Assembly: GCA_037074765.1 (NCBI GenBank)
Contig: JBAMDO010000127.1
Location: 1-64,000 of the forward strand
Source of the DNA: Mansonella perstans
Taxonomy: Eukaryota; Nematoda; Chromadorea; Rhabditida; Onchocercidae
Direction: 5' to 3'
DNA length: 64,000 nucleotides
Shown: piece by piece, positions 39,301 through 51,600 of the stretch
Layout of the letters: each line of letters begins with the position of its first letter
Numbering within the stretch: position 1 is the stretch's first letter
Position numbers and translations under genes: made by a program
The notes under the pieces: model-generated
The model's database searches: none
Told to the model about the DNA's origin: nothing
The model's input: the letters and a program-made list of their open reading frames with translations, nothing else

Positions 39301-40890
39301 AAGAATTCAAAAATTATCTATACATCAAAAGGTACCATTTTGCAGAGGCCAAAAATAATTCCCGATGATGATGACTTAAATACCGCTGAAAATATCTATA
39401 GTAATGTTAGCATCACTCATATCTCAGATAATGATGGTCAAAGCTCGATGACAGTAGCTCTACAACAACAAGCACCTAAAACTTATGGTGCAGTTAGACC
39501 ATTACCGGGTAAAGTTATAACAAAGGAAAATTTGATAATCACTCCAGAAGGTTATCGAGAGCGAAAACCGAAACCGACTGTACCACCGAAGCCAAAAATT
39601 CTTCCCTGCACTTTAGTTGAAACTAACGTTACAGAATCAATTTCAGTTTTACCTGTATCAGAAGGGAAATCAAATCATCCGATAGTAAATGTTCAAAATG
39701 AAGAAATTTTATCATCCAGTACTGCATCATTAAATACACGTGAAATAAATTGTCCAACGGTAATTTCGGTGCAAAGTGAGGATTATCCAAAAATTCAGAA
39801 ATGTCATCTCTTCAACAGTGATATTCCATACGTACTCACAATGCGTAATATATCCAGCGAATCTGAAGGCTCATTTTCAACTTTTAAAAATACCAGTAGT
39901 AAAAATATTGTTTCGGAAGTTGCTTTAACAAACACTGTAGAAAGCGATAGACAGCATAGGTCATTATCAGGGTCACTTAGTCCGGATAGTTTAAGGAGAA
40001 GAAAATCCCTAGATTTGGTACCCAAAAAACGACTACCATCACCGGGTAATTTCTCTTCACAAGATCATTCTTTAACATCATTTACACCAGAAGCTGGTGA
40101 TGTTTTGGAATATTTGCTACGAAGACGCAATGTTGAAAAGTCTGCAATTGCAAAACGTGGACGCCGTGGTGATCCACGTCGACAAACTCAACCGGTACGT
40201 TTTAATATTCCACCTGAACGACAACAAATTGGTACACTATCACAGCCTAATTTAATTGATAACAATGATGAAGTGATATATATGGTAGAAAATGATGAAA
40301 CATATAATCAACGTATGATCAAAGAAAGCAATCATATTGATACAAATCAAAATATCAATTCGAATTTAAACATTGAAATGGAACGGTTGTTAAATATGAA
40401 AAATTCAATAACAAATATCAATATTGCAACAACAACAACAACAACAACAGTAACAACAACAACACCAACTATTATTGGAAATGAATCAGTCAGTTCAATA
40501 AATGATGATTTTCCACCACCACCACCATTACCATTACCACCACCACCACCACCACAACCACCATTGCGTCAACATTCTTTGCCTCAACAATCTACGATTA
40601 TTTTGAAGCAGTCAGTAAATACCGTAATACCACAACCAATTACCGAAGCTTGTATGCAAGGAAATGTTGAGACATTACCATATGTTGATGATTCAACCTC
40701 ATCTCGAGCATCATATGCTTCCAAGGATGAAACAGTCACCGACAAAATTTCATTATCATCCGGAGCATCATCAGGAACAACAACAACAATAACAACAACA
40801 ATAGCAACAGCAACAACAGCAACTGTATCAGCACCAGTATCATCATCAACTCAACGAACACCTACCGGTGTCTTGTGGACTGATTTTTGA
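29386..40890 (+). CDS. FARP-type protein: FERM, FERM-adjacent domain and long disordered tail (short product)
   Basis: Exons: 29386-29420, 33477-33621, 34050-34154, 34669-34793, 35495-35716, 36288-36375, 36577-36732, 37275-37438, 37719-37793, 37875-40890. All phases agree: 1376 residues, stop TGA. The FERM domain (about residues 40-330) matches FARP1/2 along its length; for example LFALQIKRDLAMGELLCNE and NFWKKCVEHHTFFRC. The FERM-adjacent segment follows (LFSKGSAFRYQGRTQKQ). FARPs link membrane receptors to Rho GTPase and actin signalling, often at synapses. The tail (about 376-1376) is Ser/Thr/Asn/Gln-rich, with a proline-rich PTVPPKPKILP, an Ena/VASP-type DFPPPPPLP, and C-terminus WTDF. 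An AATAAA lies at 41000-41005. The start MSLRRIAPHQIR is my choice: the exon opens after a strong acceptor at 29346 and stays open upstream of the ATG, so a further 5' coding exon is possible; alternatively it may receive a spliced leader. Confidence 0.9.
29585..29626. repeat. TA dinucleotide microsatellite
   Basis: (TA)n of about 21 units in the first intron of the FARP-like gene. Confidence 0.95.
29767..30235. repeat. Seven-copy tandem repeat, unit about 64 bp
   Basis: Each copy has AAATAAGCCTAATC(G/T)ATTAT, a T-run, CTAAATTTCGATC and a G(C/T)GTTGTTAATAA end. Inner copies alternate CGATTAT with CTATTAT variants, giving a dimer of about 130 bp. The first and last copies share private variants (CTATTATCTTC, GATCACT(G/A)GCGATGTTAA). 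Located in intron 1 of the FARP-like gene. Confidence 0.9.
30236..33476. other. Remainder of FARP-like gene intron 1
   Basis: AT-rich, with GA tracts (30432-30482), CT tracts (30720-30735, 30885-30920), a repeat of CGAATTGTATA-like 18-mers (31840-31940), a three- to four-copy repeat of TTAATTATTTCAGT(G/A) (32225-32345) and a TA run (33309-33342). No coding exon recognised. Confidence 0.6.
34925..35265. repeat. Intronic minisatellite, unit about 37 bp
   Basis: About eight diverged copies of ATCATATCAAATCTATAAT / AATCATGACCATAT / AATGCATCATA words in the intron after the 34669-34793 exon. Confidence 0.75.
35815..36060. repeat. Intronic minisatellite, unit about 24 bp
   Basis: About ten copies of GATTACATACTGTAAATTAA-like units in the intron between the exons ending at 35716 and starting at 36288. 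Confidence 0.8.
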
Positions 40891-40999
40891 AATGTTTAAT
40901 TTTTTTTTGCTTGCACATACACAAATGTCTTGTATATTAATTGGTGGCGTAGCTTAATTTAAACTTATTTGTAAACTTGACCAGAAAAAAAAGTGTTCA

Positions 41000-41005
41000 A
41001 ATAAA
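41000..41005 (+). terminator. Poly(A) signal AATAAA for the short FARP-like product
   Basis: Canonical hexamer about 110 bases after the TGA at 40888-40890, supporting a real transcript end there. Confidence 0.55.
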
Positions 41006-41829
41006 AAAAATTAAAATTAGTTAGTAATTAGTTAGAATATAATTGATATAAAATCATAGTGGACAATTACGAGGATATATATGATTGGGTTCAAATCATA
41101 GTGAACAATTACAAACATAAAAAATGATTTTAGAAAAAAACTATTATGATCATAGAATAAAAAAACATCATCCAAGATAGAAATATTGAAATAAGTAAAA
41201 ATAATTGAAAAATAAAAGCCATTTTTTCTATTGCATAATTAAAAATTAGAACTAATTAAGATTAATTAAAGGTTACGCCGCTTTCTTTTTTTTCCCAAAT
41301 TTTTTGCTTTTTTTTTTTCATTTTTATTAACCTAAATAGTATGTGTGTTCGTTTTTTTCTTCTTGAATTTCATTAACGAGTTTTTTTCTTTTGCTATGCT
41401 TGTAATTAAATTAATTATTTATATCAACAGAATTAGAATTAACATCGAATAAATTTAAATTTTCAATAACTATATTAAACTGGACAATTTACTCAAAAAT
41501 TTTGATTGAAGGAACGGTAAATTTTTTAGATGAAGACAATTTAATATCAAAATAAAAGCGAAGGGAATATTGGAAATGAAACTAAATGAATTAATAAATA
41601 ATTTTTTTTAGGTAACAAATTCTTATTCATATTTTTAAAATTTGTAATTATAATATTTTTAAATTTCTCACTGCTGCTTACTATAATCAACAATAGTAAT
41701 AATAATATTGATAATGGTGATGATAATGGCAACAATAAACAATAATAATAATAACGCTTACTTGTCATTTTGTTTATTCACCAATAAATACTTTAGATTT
41801 TTATGATTACTGTTTTTTGCTATCATTAT

Positions 41830-41860
41830 TGTTGTTGTTGTAATTGTTTGGAATGGTGTT

Positions 41861-41925
<65 letters not shown>

Positions 41926-41990
41926 CGTTGCTGTTGTTGTTGCTGTTGTTGTTGCTGCTATTGCTATCGCTTTTGCTGCAATCCAAATGA
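41830..41990. repeat. TTG trinucleotide microsatellite
   Basis: Nearly pure (TTG)n over about 130 bases with GCT/GTC interruptions at the end; the poly-Cys and poly-Thr frames are artefacts. Confidence 0.9.
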
Positions 41991-44900
41991 TTTTGCCTGA
42001 CATTTACGTATAGTTTTGAAAATAATTGATAGCTTAGTGCTTAGTTTTTATTTTTTACTACTTTTAAAAACGGATATACAAACTTATTCTACTTATCATT
42101 TACCATTCATCATTAGTAGTAGTGTTGCTATTGTTGCTGTTGTTGTTGTTGCTGTTATTGATGGTTTGATGGTGTTGCTGATGATGGTGAATGTTATTTT
42201 GGTAATATCAGCATTAATTGGATCGCTATCATTAATGCTTAACAACGAATTGTTCCATTCAATTTTTCGAATTGCTGCTTTCTGCTATTACTTACCTACT
42301 GCTACTACTTCCATTATTACTACTATTTCCACTATTGCTACCACTTTTACTATTACTTCCACTATTACTACTACTTGCTATATACTATGTCTTCCTTTTG
42401 TGTGACGCAAATATTTTTATGCCTGAAGTTTATTAATTATCATAGTTTAAAATAAGAAAAATTTTTAAACAAAATCAAATTTTTTACTCGTAACCTTTGA
42501 TCTTCTGCAAAAGTAATTAGGTATATTTTTTTAACAAAAATGCATTAATTGGCCAATTATTTCTTATTGAAACTTTTTGTTTTCTTGTTTGTTTGTTCAT
42601 TTTTGTTTTTTTTTTTTTATTTTTTCTTTTTGTTTTTGTAAGTGTAAATGAATGTGATAATACTTAGATCAAATACATGTATATGTATATACAATCAATT
42701 TATTTAACATTTCATAAAATATATTTCATTAAACTTGTTAAAACTATTATGGTGAAATAAAAAATTACTGTATATGTAAATTTTATACATACGGTGATTT
42801 TACATATACAATGTTTTACATATACAGTAATTTTACATGTACAGTAATTAATTTGATTTATTTTTTTTTCTTTTTGAATTGCTCAAAACTGCTATTGCTT
42901 CCGCTATTTAATGTAATAATAATGATAATGATGCATTGGAAAAAAAAGGATAGAAACTAACGCGAATTCAAAAAATTTCCACCACCAATTCTAAGCTAAT
43001 TTTATTTCACTATGTATTTTGTGATCATATATAGATATATATGTATGCTTAAATGCATATATTAATGTTAAACACTATATGTGTATTATTAAATTTTAAA
43101 ATGTGTTGTACTTGGAGACTTAAAAAGTAATTTTGAGCATATGTATTTTGATTGAATGAATACCAAAAAAAAAAAATAATTATTTCCTTCACTTTCAGCA
43201 TGATTTACTCATCTCGCTCATTTTGAAATTTTTTAACACTAAAAAACGAAAAACGAAAAGAACGATAATAGCATTAATTAGTTAATTAATTAACTAAGTT
43301 TGTAAAAGATTTGAGAAGTTTTTAAATTTGTTTTAATTTAAAATTAAATCAAATTGTAGAAAAAACGTAAAGTTGAAGTAAAAAAAAGATTGAGAAGAAG
43401 CAAATTTTTCCAACAGCAAAATTTTAATTTGAATTTCGTTGAAATGTTAATTTGAATTTGAAATTTCTGCTCCTGTTAATGTTTTTGCATTAAGTAAAAT
43501 AAATATGTAATAATGACATTGTGAAATTTGTTTTTTTTTTTTGCACTACAAATGGAAAAAAAGGTTTGTTTAGAATTTTTTTTCCTCTCTTTCTAAATTG
43601 TAATTATTAATAAGCAATTAGAAAATTTAATAAATGAAAAATTTTAATTAAATTTAATTTAAATTAAAATTATTGAGTTGTTCGTAAAATGTGAAATATT
43701 TCTTGTTAATATGTAAATCAAAGTAGCAAATGATAATGTGACAAGTTTTTATCTATTATTTAATGGAAAATTTCAAAATCAAATATTTTATTATTTCAAA
43801 TCTTTATTGGATTTAAGATTCAAAGTTCAATTGGTGCTTTTATTTGTATGATTCTTTTTGTTTGTGAATTTTCTGAATTTTTGCGCCAAATTTTGTGTTC
43901 ATTCGACTATTAAATAATGCTGGTCTTCCTTTGATACATATATATGCAGATATATATAGTTGTGTCTATTTGGTTTTTCCCACAGTCTTCTTTGGAAATT
44001 TATTTTTTTTCTAATTTTCGTATTTAAAATTTCAAACAATTTTTGATTTTATTTATAAGCAAAGAACGCTTCCTTTTTTTTTTTATTTTATCAATCGTTT
44101 ATATCTATGATTATAAATTTATTTTTGTAAAATGAAGTTTGTGATGGAAATTAAAAATTAATTTGTAAGGAACATTTTTGATCAAGTATCGTCATTTGTG
44201 TTACATAATGACTAATTAATCAATTTTAACGTAATGCTGCTGCAATAATTTATCCAGTACTTACTGTGCTTATAGCTATATATATATACATATTTAATCT
44301 TTAGGTATCAAAAATTATGTTCGAGAATGGAAATTTTTCCGGGAATAAAGTTTACAGTAACAAAGTTAAATTTCCCTGAACATTACATTACTCTTACATA
44401 CTGTTTAGTGTCCAATGTGCAAGAAATTTTGTCACATTGTCACTTTTTCCATTACGGCCTAATTAGTATTACTTGCACGCACTGATACTGTAGGACTCAT
44501 ACATTGATACTGTAGACCGCATACATTACAGTATTTGAGTCCTGAAGCGCATTACTTGATCAAAAGAATTTAACGGTTCCAGTATCTTCTTTTTTTTCTA
44601 TTAGTTTGATCGCAATGGCCTAAATATTTTTCAATTTAACTTTGAATTCTTCACTACTTTTAATTAATCTATCTTCAGTTCATTCCACTCACACGTTTAC
44701 TTTTTATTTTTGGTTGGGCGAATTTTCAGCAATAACAATAACAACAACAACAACAACAACAACAATATAAACAATTTAATTTGTTTGTTTGTTTGTTTGT
44801 TGTTTACTTGTTTGTTTGTTTCTTTGCTTGCTTGTTTATTTTTCCACTCATCATAGAATGTTATTTTCATAATTTTAAAGGAAAATGAAAATATTACTTA

Positions 44901-45691
44901 CTTACAACTTGATCCAATTAGATCACTTTATTTTTTTTTCAATTTTGTGCAAAACTAAGTCTTCATATCTTCTTTTGCGGTATTTTTATAGTGTAAAATA
45001 ATGAAATCAGATTAACTGATCTTTGTTAATTTGACCTTGAGTCAATGGAAAAAAAAGAGACACGATGAAGCATAACATTTAAAATGTTACTGATTTTAAA
45101 TAACAAATTGAAAATTGATTTAATCTGACGTTCAAATTTAGTGTAAATGAAATTTTGAAAACTTAATTAAATTTCAATTATTCGAGCAAATGAAATTTGA
45201 CCGACTTTCTAACAGTCAAATGGTAATCGATCAATAAAAAAATTAATATGTATTTGATTATATGATTAATAAATTAATTTTTTTATTTGAAAAACAAAAA
45301 TAGAGAAGTAAATGAATTAGCGGAAGATTTCTGCACAATAAATACAAAGTTCAAAAGTCTTTTTTTTTGAATTTAAACGATAAATTTTTAGGAAAGCAAT
45401 GAATATAACAGTTGAATGTTTTGCACTGAGAAATTTTGAATTAATTTTAATATCCAAAAAAAGAAAAAAAAAACGAAAAATAAAAATTCTGATACAAATA
45501 ATAATAAGAAAACACAGCAAATTTTTATTAATTTTGTTCAAAAGTATGATTTGAAAAACTCACAATTTGCATTTTTAAATTTTTTCCAATTTTTAAAATT
45601 TTATACCTCATTACTTTTTTTTTCTATTAGTACTTCTAGACTGGTTTCAGTTGTTGGATTATTGCAAAATACCGATTTATAATGATTTCAG

Positions 45692-48600
45692 AATCTGAAT
45701 GTTCATCATCAAAAGTTTCCAGAAGACAAAGATCGCATTCGTTATTTACTACCACCACCACCATGAGTGCTAATTGTTTGCTCAATTGCATGGAACAGGG
45801 AAAGCAGTATGGATAAGTTTAAAATTTTATTGGAACATGTAAATAATTTCAATAAAATAAATTTTTCAACTTTATTATTAATTTGTTACAAATTAATTTC
45901 GTTTAAATTAGTTTAAAATGTTCCAGTTAAAAATTCAAATTTTTTTTCTTTTTTTAATCGCACTGCGACGTACATTCGGTTAGATCTGGACTTTTTATCC
46001 GAATTTTTCATTAAATCCGAGTTTTTTTTATTAAATCCGGATTTTCCGAATTATTTATTAAAGCCGAATTTTTGATTAAATCTGAATTTTCTATTAAGTC
46101 CGAATTTTTTATTAAATCCGAAATCCGAATTGTTTATTAGATCCAAATTTTTTGTTAAATCACATATGACGCGCATTTTGTTAGGCCCGAATTTTTATTA
46201 AATCCGAATTCTAAACGGACCAGTGGTAATATCTTAAATGAATCGAGCGATAGTGGTGCAGTAACAATTTCTGATACCGATTCAAAACATTCACGGAAAG
46301 GTAAGCTCTTTTTTTTTTTTTTTTTTGAATCAGACAGAATGAAAATTAAATTAATTGATGTGGAAAAGTTAAATATTTAAGTATTTGATTTTGCGTTACA
46401 TTCAAAAAAATTCGAACTATTTTGAAGTTTTTTCCAAAAAGTTTTAAAACATCAAATATTCATTCCATTAAGTTAAATATTGTGATAATTGAGAAAAGCG
46501 CTGCTACTCAGAAGATCCGGCAATTTTTGCAGTATGCTTGATTACAGTATGCTCAGTTACAGTATGCTCAATTACAGCTAACTCAATTTACAGTATGCTC
46601 AATCTTTTGATGATTTTTTTGTTTATTTGATCATATCATATCAAGATATTCAATGTTTTTTTCTTTATTTTAGATATTGATGAAAGTATTCATCCATTTC
46701 ATCGAACAATAAGTACTGATAATTTTTTTATCAATGAACAACAACAATCAACGTTAGAGTCTTCTAGCCAAGATCTTGTAGCTCTTTTAAAGCCAACGGT
46801 ATGGAAAATTATTTTGGCTCGCATAAAATACATCTCAAATAGATTCATTTTATATCAATGACTAACCTGATCTTTTTCACTTTTAAATTTTCAAATTGAT
46901 TTTAAAATTAAATTAATTATAAATTACCAGTTTTGTGCTACTGTAATATAAAAAATTTACTGATTTTAGCAAAGGAATCCAAAATGTTTTGATGTGTTAA
47001 AAGATATTGTCATGTTTGAAAGGACAGCTGTTTTTGATCTCAGAATTCTTACCGAGGTTTATTTTTACCTGTATTTGCTGTTATTTGCTTCGTTTTTTTT
47101 TCTACTTTTTATTAAAAATTTTAAACTTACATTTTGTTTGTTTAAGCTGAAAAATGTTTCATTGTTTCAATTAAAGAATATATTAATAATTATAAAATTT
47201 TTATTTAATATTAATTAAGAACTAAAAAAAAAAATTGAGTCGATTCAAACGAATAAAAAATTTTCTATCCATGCAAATATACAAATAATATTTGTTACTA
47301 TCTTTTTTACACATCACCTTTTGAGGATTACAACTTTAAGACTGTCTACCAATGCAACTACCTCAGCAGTATCTATTTCCTCTGATTCTAACGATTAACA
47401 AAGAGGTGGACAACAAAATAGCTAAAGCATTCAGGGACTTTCGAGAAAGCTTTATGAATAGGGTTTGATACAACAAACATTTGAAGAACAGTATCAAAAT
47501 TGATGTTTATAGAGCCATATGCTACTAATGTTTACTGCTTTTTATGGATCTGAATTCTGGATAACCGAACATCACTATCTGTGTTTCTTCGATTGTTTCC
47601 ATCAGCGCTGCCCCCGCTTAATCCCATCCACTACATTGATCATGTAATAAATGAGACATATCCTTCAATAGGCACCTATCCATTAGCATTGAAGCTATGC
47701 TGCTCAGAAAGCAGTTCGCTGGGCAGACATCATGTCCTGGAAAGGAAATCCCTATCTCGCTAAACAGTTCGCCGAGCAGGTCTCATTTCCTGGATAGAAA
47801 ATCCCTGTCTCGCTAAAATTGTACTGCATGGTGAACTTGTTACTGGCTCCTGACAGGTTGCCCTAAAAAGTGATACAAAAAAAAAGACTGCCTAAAAGCC
47901 TTACCCAAATGTCTACCACAACTAGTCTACTCTTACATCAATTGCGAGGTCATGAATTCATAATGTTGCTGTTTCCTTTGAAAATTATCGTAGAAAGAAA
48001 TTATCTGTTGAGGAAATAAATCTGTATATTACTACATCACCTAAGCAGACTTTCCGCTGCATCATATGCAACCATACTTGTCTATACCGTATTGATTTAC
48101 CTAGCTAAAAGCACTAGAAAAAGTTTGTGCCAAATGATTTACAAGATTTCACCCGTAGTGAAATCTTGTAAATCGCCGTTCGCGAAGTTACGCTATGATT
48201 TGTTATCGCTAAATTCTAAGATAACGATTTATTTTCACTAAATTCTAAGATAACAATTTGTTATAGCTAAATTCTAAGATGTTCATCATAATATTCGGAA
48301 ATGTTGAAAAATATTGGAAATGTCCATTTACATTCTAAAACTAGCCTGGTAAATTATAGTATAAATCAAAGATTAACTTAGTCTGGTAATTCTAGTTTAG
48401 TAATTCAAATCGGCCTAGTAATTCAAATTAGCCTAGTAATTCTAGTATAAATCAAAGATTTAAGTTTACCCACAAAATTTTTTGGGTCTTTTTTTTTTTA
48501 CCGATAAAATATTATATTGTTCTGATGCCTTCACTTCCACCATCTTTTTCATTTTATTTCATTTTAACTTAGTACCTTTTTACTTATGAGCTATTAACTT

Positions 48601-51600
48601 GAATTTAATAAGAGCTATTGATTGAAAACGTTTCTGCTTATGAGCCACTAACTTGAATTAAATAACTTTCAAATATATCTTTTGCTTTATTACTTATTTT
48701 TTAAACATTACAAATAATTTTAACTCAAAATTTTCATCTTCTAGGATTTTTATCAAATAGTACCAGAGCGAGTATTAACATCTGGAAGAGCACTGGTGGA
48801 TTTATTTCATGATTTGAATTCTCTTCAATGTTTTCATGATGATTATCTCAGTACACTAGAAACAATCATAAAAAATTGGTATATATATTTCCTTTTTCTT
48901 TTCCTCTTTTTCAACTATTGATTTAAATATTTGAAAAAAAAAAAGCTATAATGATAATTGTAGGGCGGCTGATTTGAACAGTGCTAATGCGGAACGACCA
49001 CGAATTGGTGATCTTCTGTTATGTTCAGTACATAATGCATTACAGTATTATCGGTAGGTTTTTACAACGATATTTGACTAGTGGTGCTAATTGGAATTAT
49101 ACCCCGCAGTATTATCAGTAGGTTTTTACAATGATATTTGACTAGTACTAATGTGGAATTACACTCTACAGTATTATCAGTAGGTTTTTACAATGATATT
49201 TGACTAGTGCTAAAATGGAATTATACCGCGCAGTATTATCGGTAGCTTTTTACAACGATGTTTGACTAGCAGTGCTAATACCACGATTGATGGTAATCTT
49301 CTATTATGCATGATATAATGAATTGTAATGTAATTAGTTTTTTTTTTTTTTAATTCAATTAAATATAAAATTGTATTTGTAGTGATTTTAAAATGACTTA
49401 AGATAAATTATACCAATATTTCGGAAAAATTAAATTTACTAATTAGACATTTAAGTAAATTTGTTACAAATAAGGTCTTTCTTTTTTTAAGCAATGTCAA
49501 CTGAGCGTTTTTTTTGTTTTTATACTTTCATAATCTTACTAATTCTCCTAAATTTCATTACTATTTCTCTTCGAGACAAAAAACTGTATAAATTTTCCTT
49601 ATTTATTTTTGTTAACTTTTTCGAACTCTTTGCTTATTTTATTTAAATATTTGTTTTATTTTTTGAAAAAATGAAGTTGAATGAATCTTTCGTAAATTTG
49701 TATCTAACTTTTTTTAAAAAATTCAAATGTATTTCAAATTTTGAAACTTTTTGAAAAATTCAAATTTTATGCTTAACAAGTTTTTTTTCTTTCTTTGAAA
49801 ATTTAATTTGTAAAATTTCTGAGTGACCGAATGTAATTCTAATTTATTTCAAATTTTAAAAAATTTTTAAAATACAAGTTTTTAATTTCCAAGATAACTA
49901 TCTTTTATTGTAAGCATATGCATATTAATCATGTTGTTTTGCTTTTTGATACTTCAAACAGCTTTGAAAGGGCCTAAAAATTAGGCCTGAAGAAAGTGGT
50001 TATAGTTTTTGTTAAATGGAATATGCCGAAAAGTTAAGAATGTGAATTGTTTCATTTCTTTCCCCCTTAATTTACAGGAAATTTATACAAAATTCACCAA
50101 TTTATCTAGCAGCTATTGATGAATTAACTCGTGTCAATTGCGCCTTCGCTGATTCACTTACCAAACTTCAAATGCGCAGTTGTTACAACTGTAATGTTAA
50201 TTTTTTATTGCTGAAAGTAACCCATCGAATGGCTGTATGGCAAACTGTAAGTTTTTTTTTTTCAGTTATTTATTTGCGCTTAATTGAAAATTATCTTGTA
50301 TATTCATTTCATGTTTGCAAAAAAAAAATTGTTCAACAGTTAATTAAATATAATTAATTAATTCATGCAATTTTTTTAAGTTACTTAGCAGAATGGTTGT
50401 TGCATTGCTGGAAGAGAATGATGTGGAAAAAATAGCTCCGCAATTAAGTAGTTGTCGTATAGCTGTGGAAAAGGTTAGTTAGTAAAAAATTTATTCAAAA
50501 AAAAAGTTCAAAATTATTCAAATCTAGTTATTTTTTGTCCATTACTGGTCATTTTTTTGGTTTCTTCTTTTTACTAAATATATTCATTTTGAGATGATGG
50601 TGTGTAAAAAAATTTCAAAATTATTCAACTATTTATTACTAGTCATTTTTTTTGTCTTTTTTTGTTAATATAATTTATTTTGAGATGATGATGTGTGGAC
50701 ATTCAAAAATTCTCCTTATCATCCGGTGGTCAAATGGTCAACTCCTTTTTTCTTCTTTTCTACAGCATTGCGCTTTTTTTAGGTTGCGTTGTTTAATGCG
50801 GAAAAAAAATCAACTCTTGATGGACTGGTACATTTTACAAAATTTATTGAACTTGGAAATGATTTAAACATTATTGATGGATTAACCGATCCAAATCGAG
50901 TAATTTTGTTTTATCTTTTACACAATTCACACCTATTACCATCAATTATTAATTAACCCTTTACATAATTTACGCCTGTTACAAATAATTATTAATTAAT
51001 CTTTTAATAGCCTTTTTTTGCAATTATTTTCCATTAATTAAAGCATTAATTAATTTCATACGTCTATTTTATTTTCATTTTAAATATATTTATTAATTGA
51101 TTATTTTATTAATAATGAATTTCATATATTTAATTATTTTCTATGTTTATATGTCAATCAATTCCATGTATTTAATTATTTTCTCGTATTTTAGATTGTT
51201 AATGAATTTTATACATTTCACATATTTTTACTCATTATAAATTTTATTCATTTTGATTTCATTTCTATTGGTTTATAATTGATTGAATCCAAATTGAAAT
51301 TGAAATTAATTGTCATTAATATTGCATAATTAATTAACTATTATAGTGTTCCATAATTTAATTAAGACAACAATTTTATTTGCAATTTACAACAAAAAAA
51401 AGTGAAAGAATTTTTATCAAAGGATAAAATTGATGTAAAAATTAATTAAATTCTGGTGTTGGTCGTTGGTTAGTAATCGCCCCATTTCGGATGACTTTAT
51501 TCAATTGTTCCGTTGTCACTTTTCATGTCATCAAATTCAAGAATTATCCTTTAATTTCAATATTTCGATATTGTAGTAAGAATGGATTTGTAAAATAGTA

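Larger units (their letters stand above)
40891..45691. other. Region between the short-product stop and the DH-half exons
   Basis: Begins with the 3' untranslated region of the short product (AATAAA at 41000-41005). Then AT-rich DNA with an AAT tract (41690-41755), a long (TTG)n tract (41830-41990), TTG/GCT and ACT tracts (42100-42180, 42290-42385) and an (AAC)n run (44733-44765). No exon recognised. If the long product is made, this is its intron. Confidence 0.6.

Noticed and set aside
38247..40025. Several minus-strand frames of 65-87 codons
   Set aside because: They lie opposite the FARP tail exon, whose plus-strand frame is open for over 1000 codons with family-consistent junctions.
41758..42003. 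Poly-Thr and poly-Cys frames
   Set aside because: Translation of the TTG microsatellite on either strand.
47057..47218. Open continuation of the first DH exon
   Set aside because: Becomes Phe/Leu/Ile-rich past the GT at 47057 and loses DH similarity; intron read-through.
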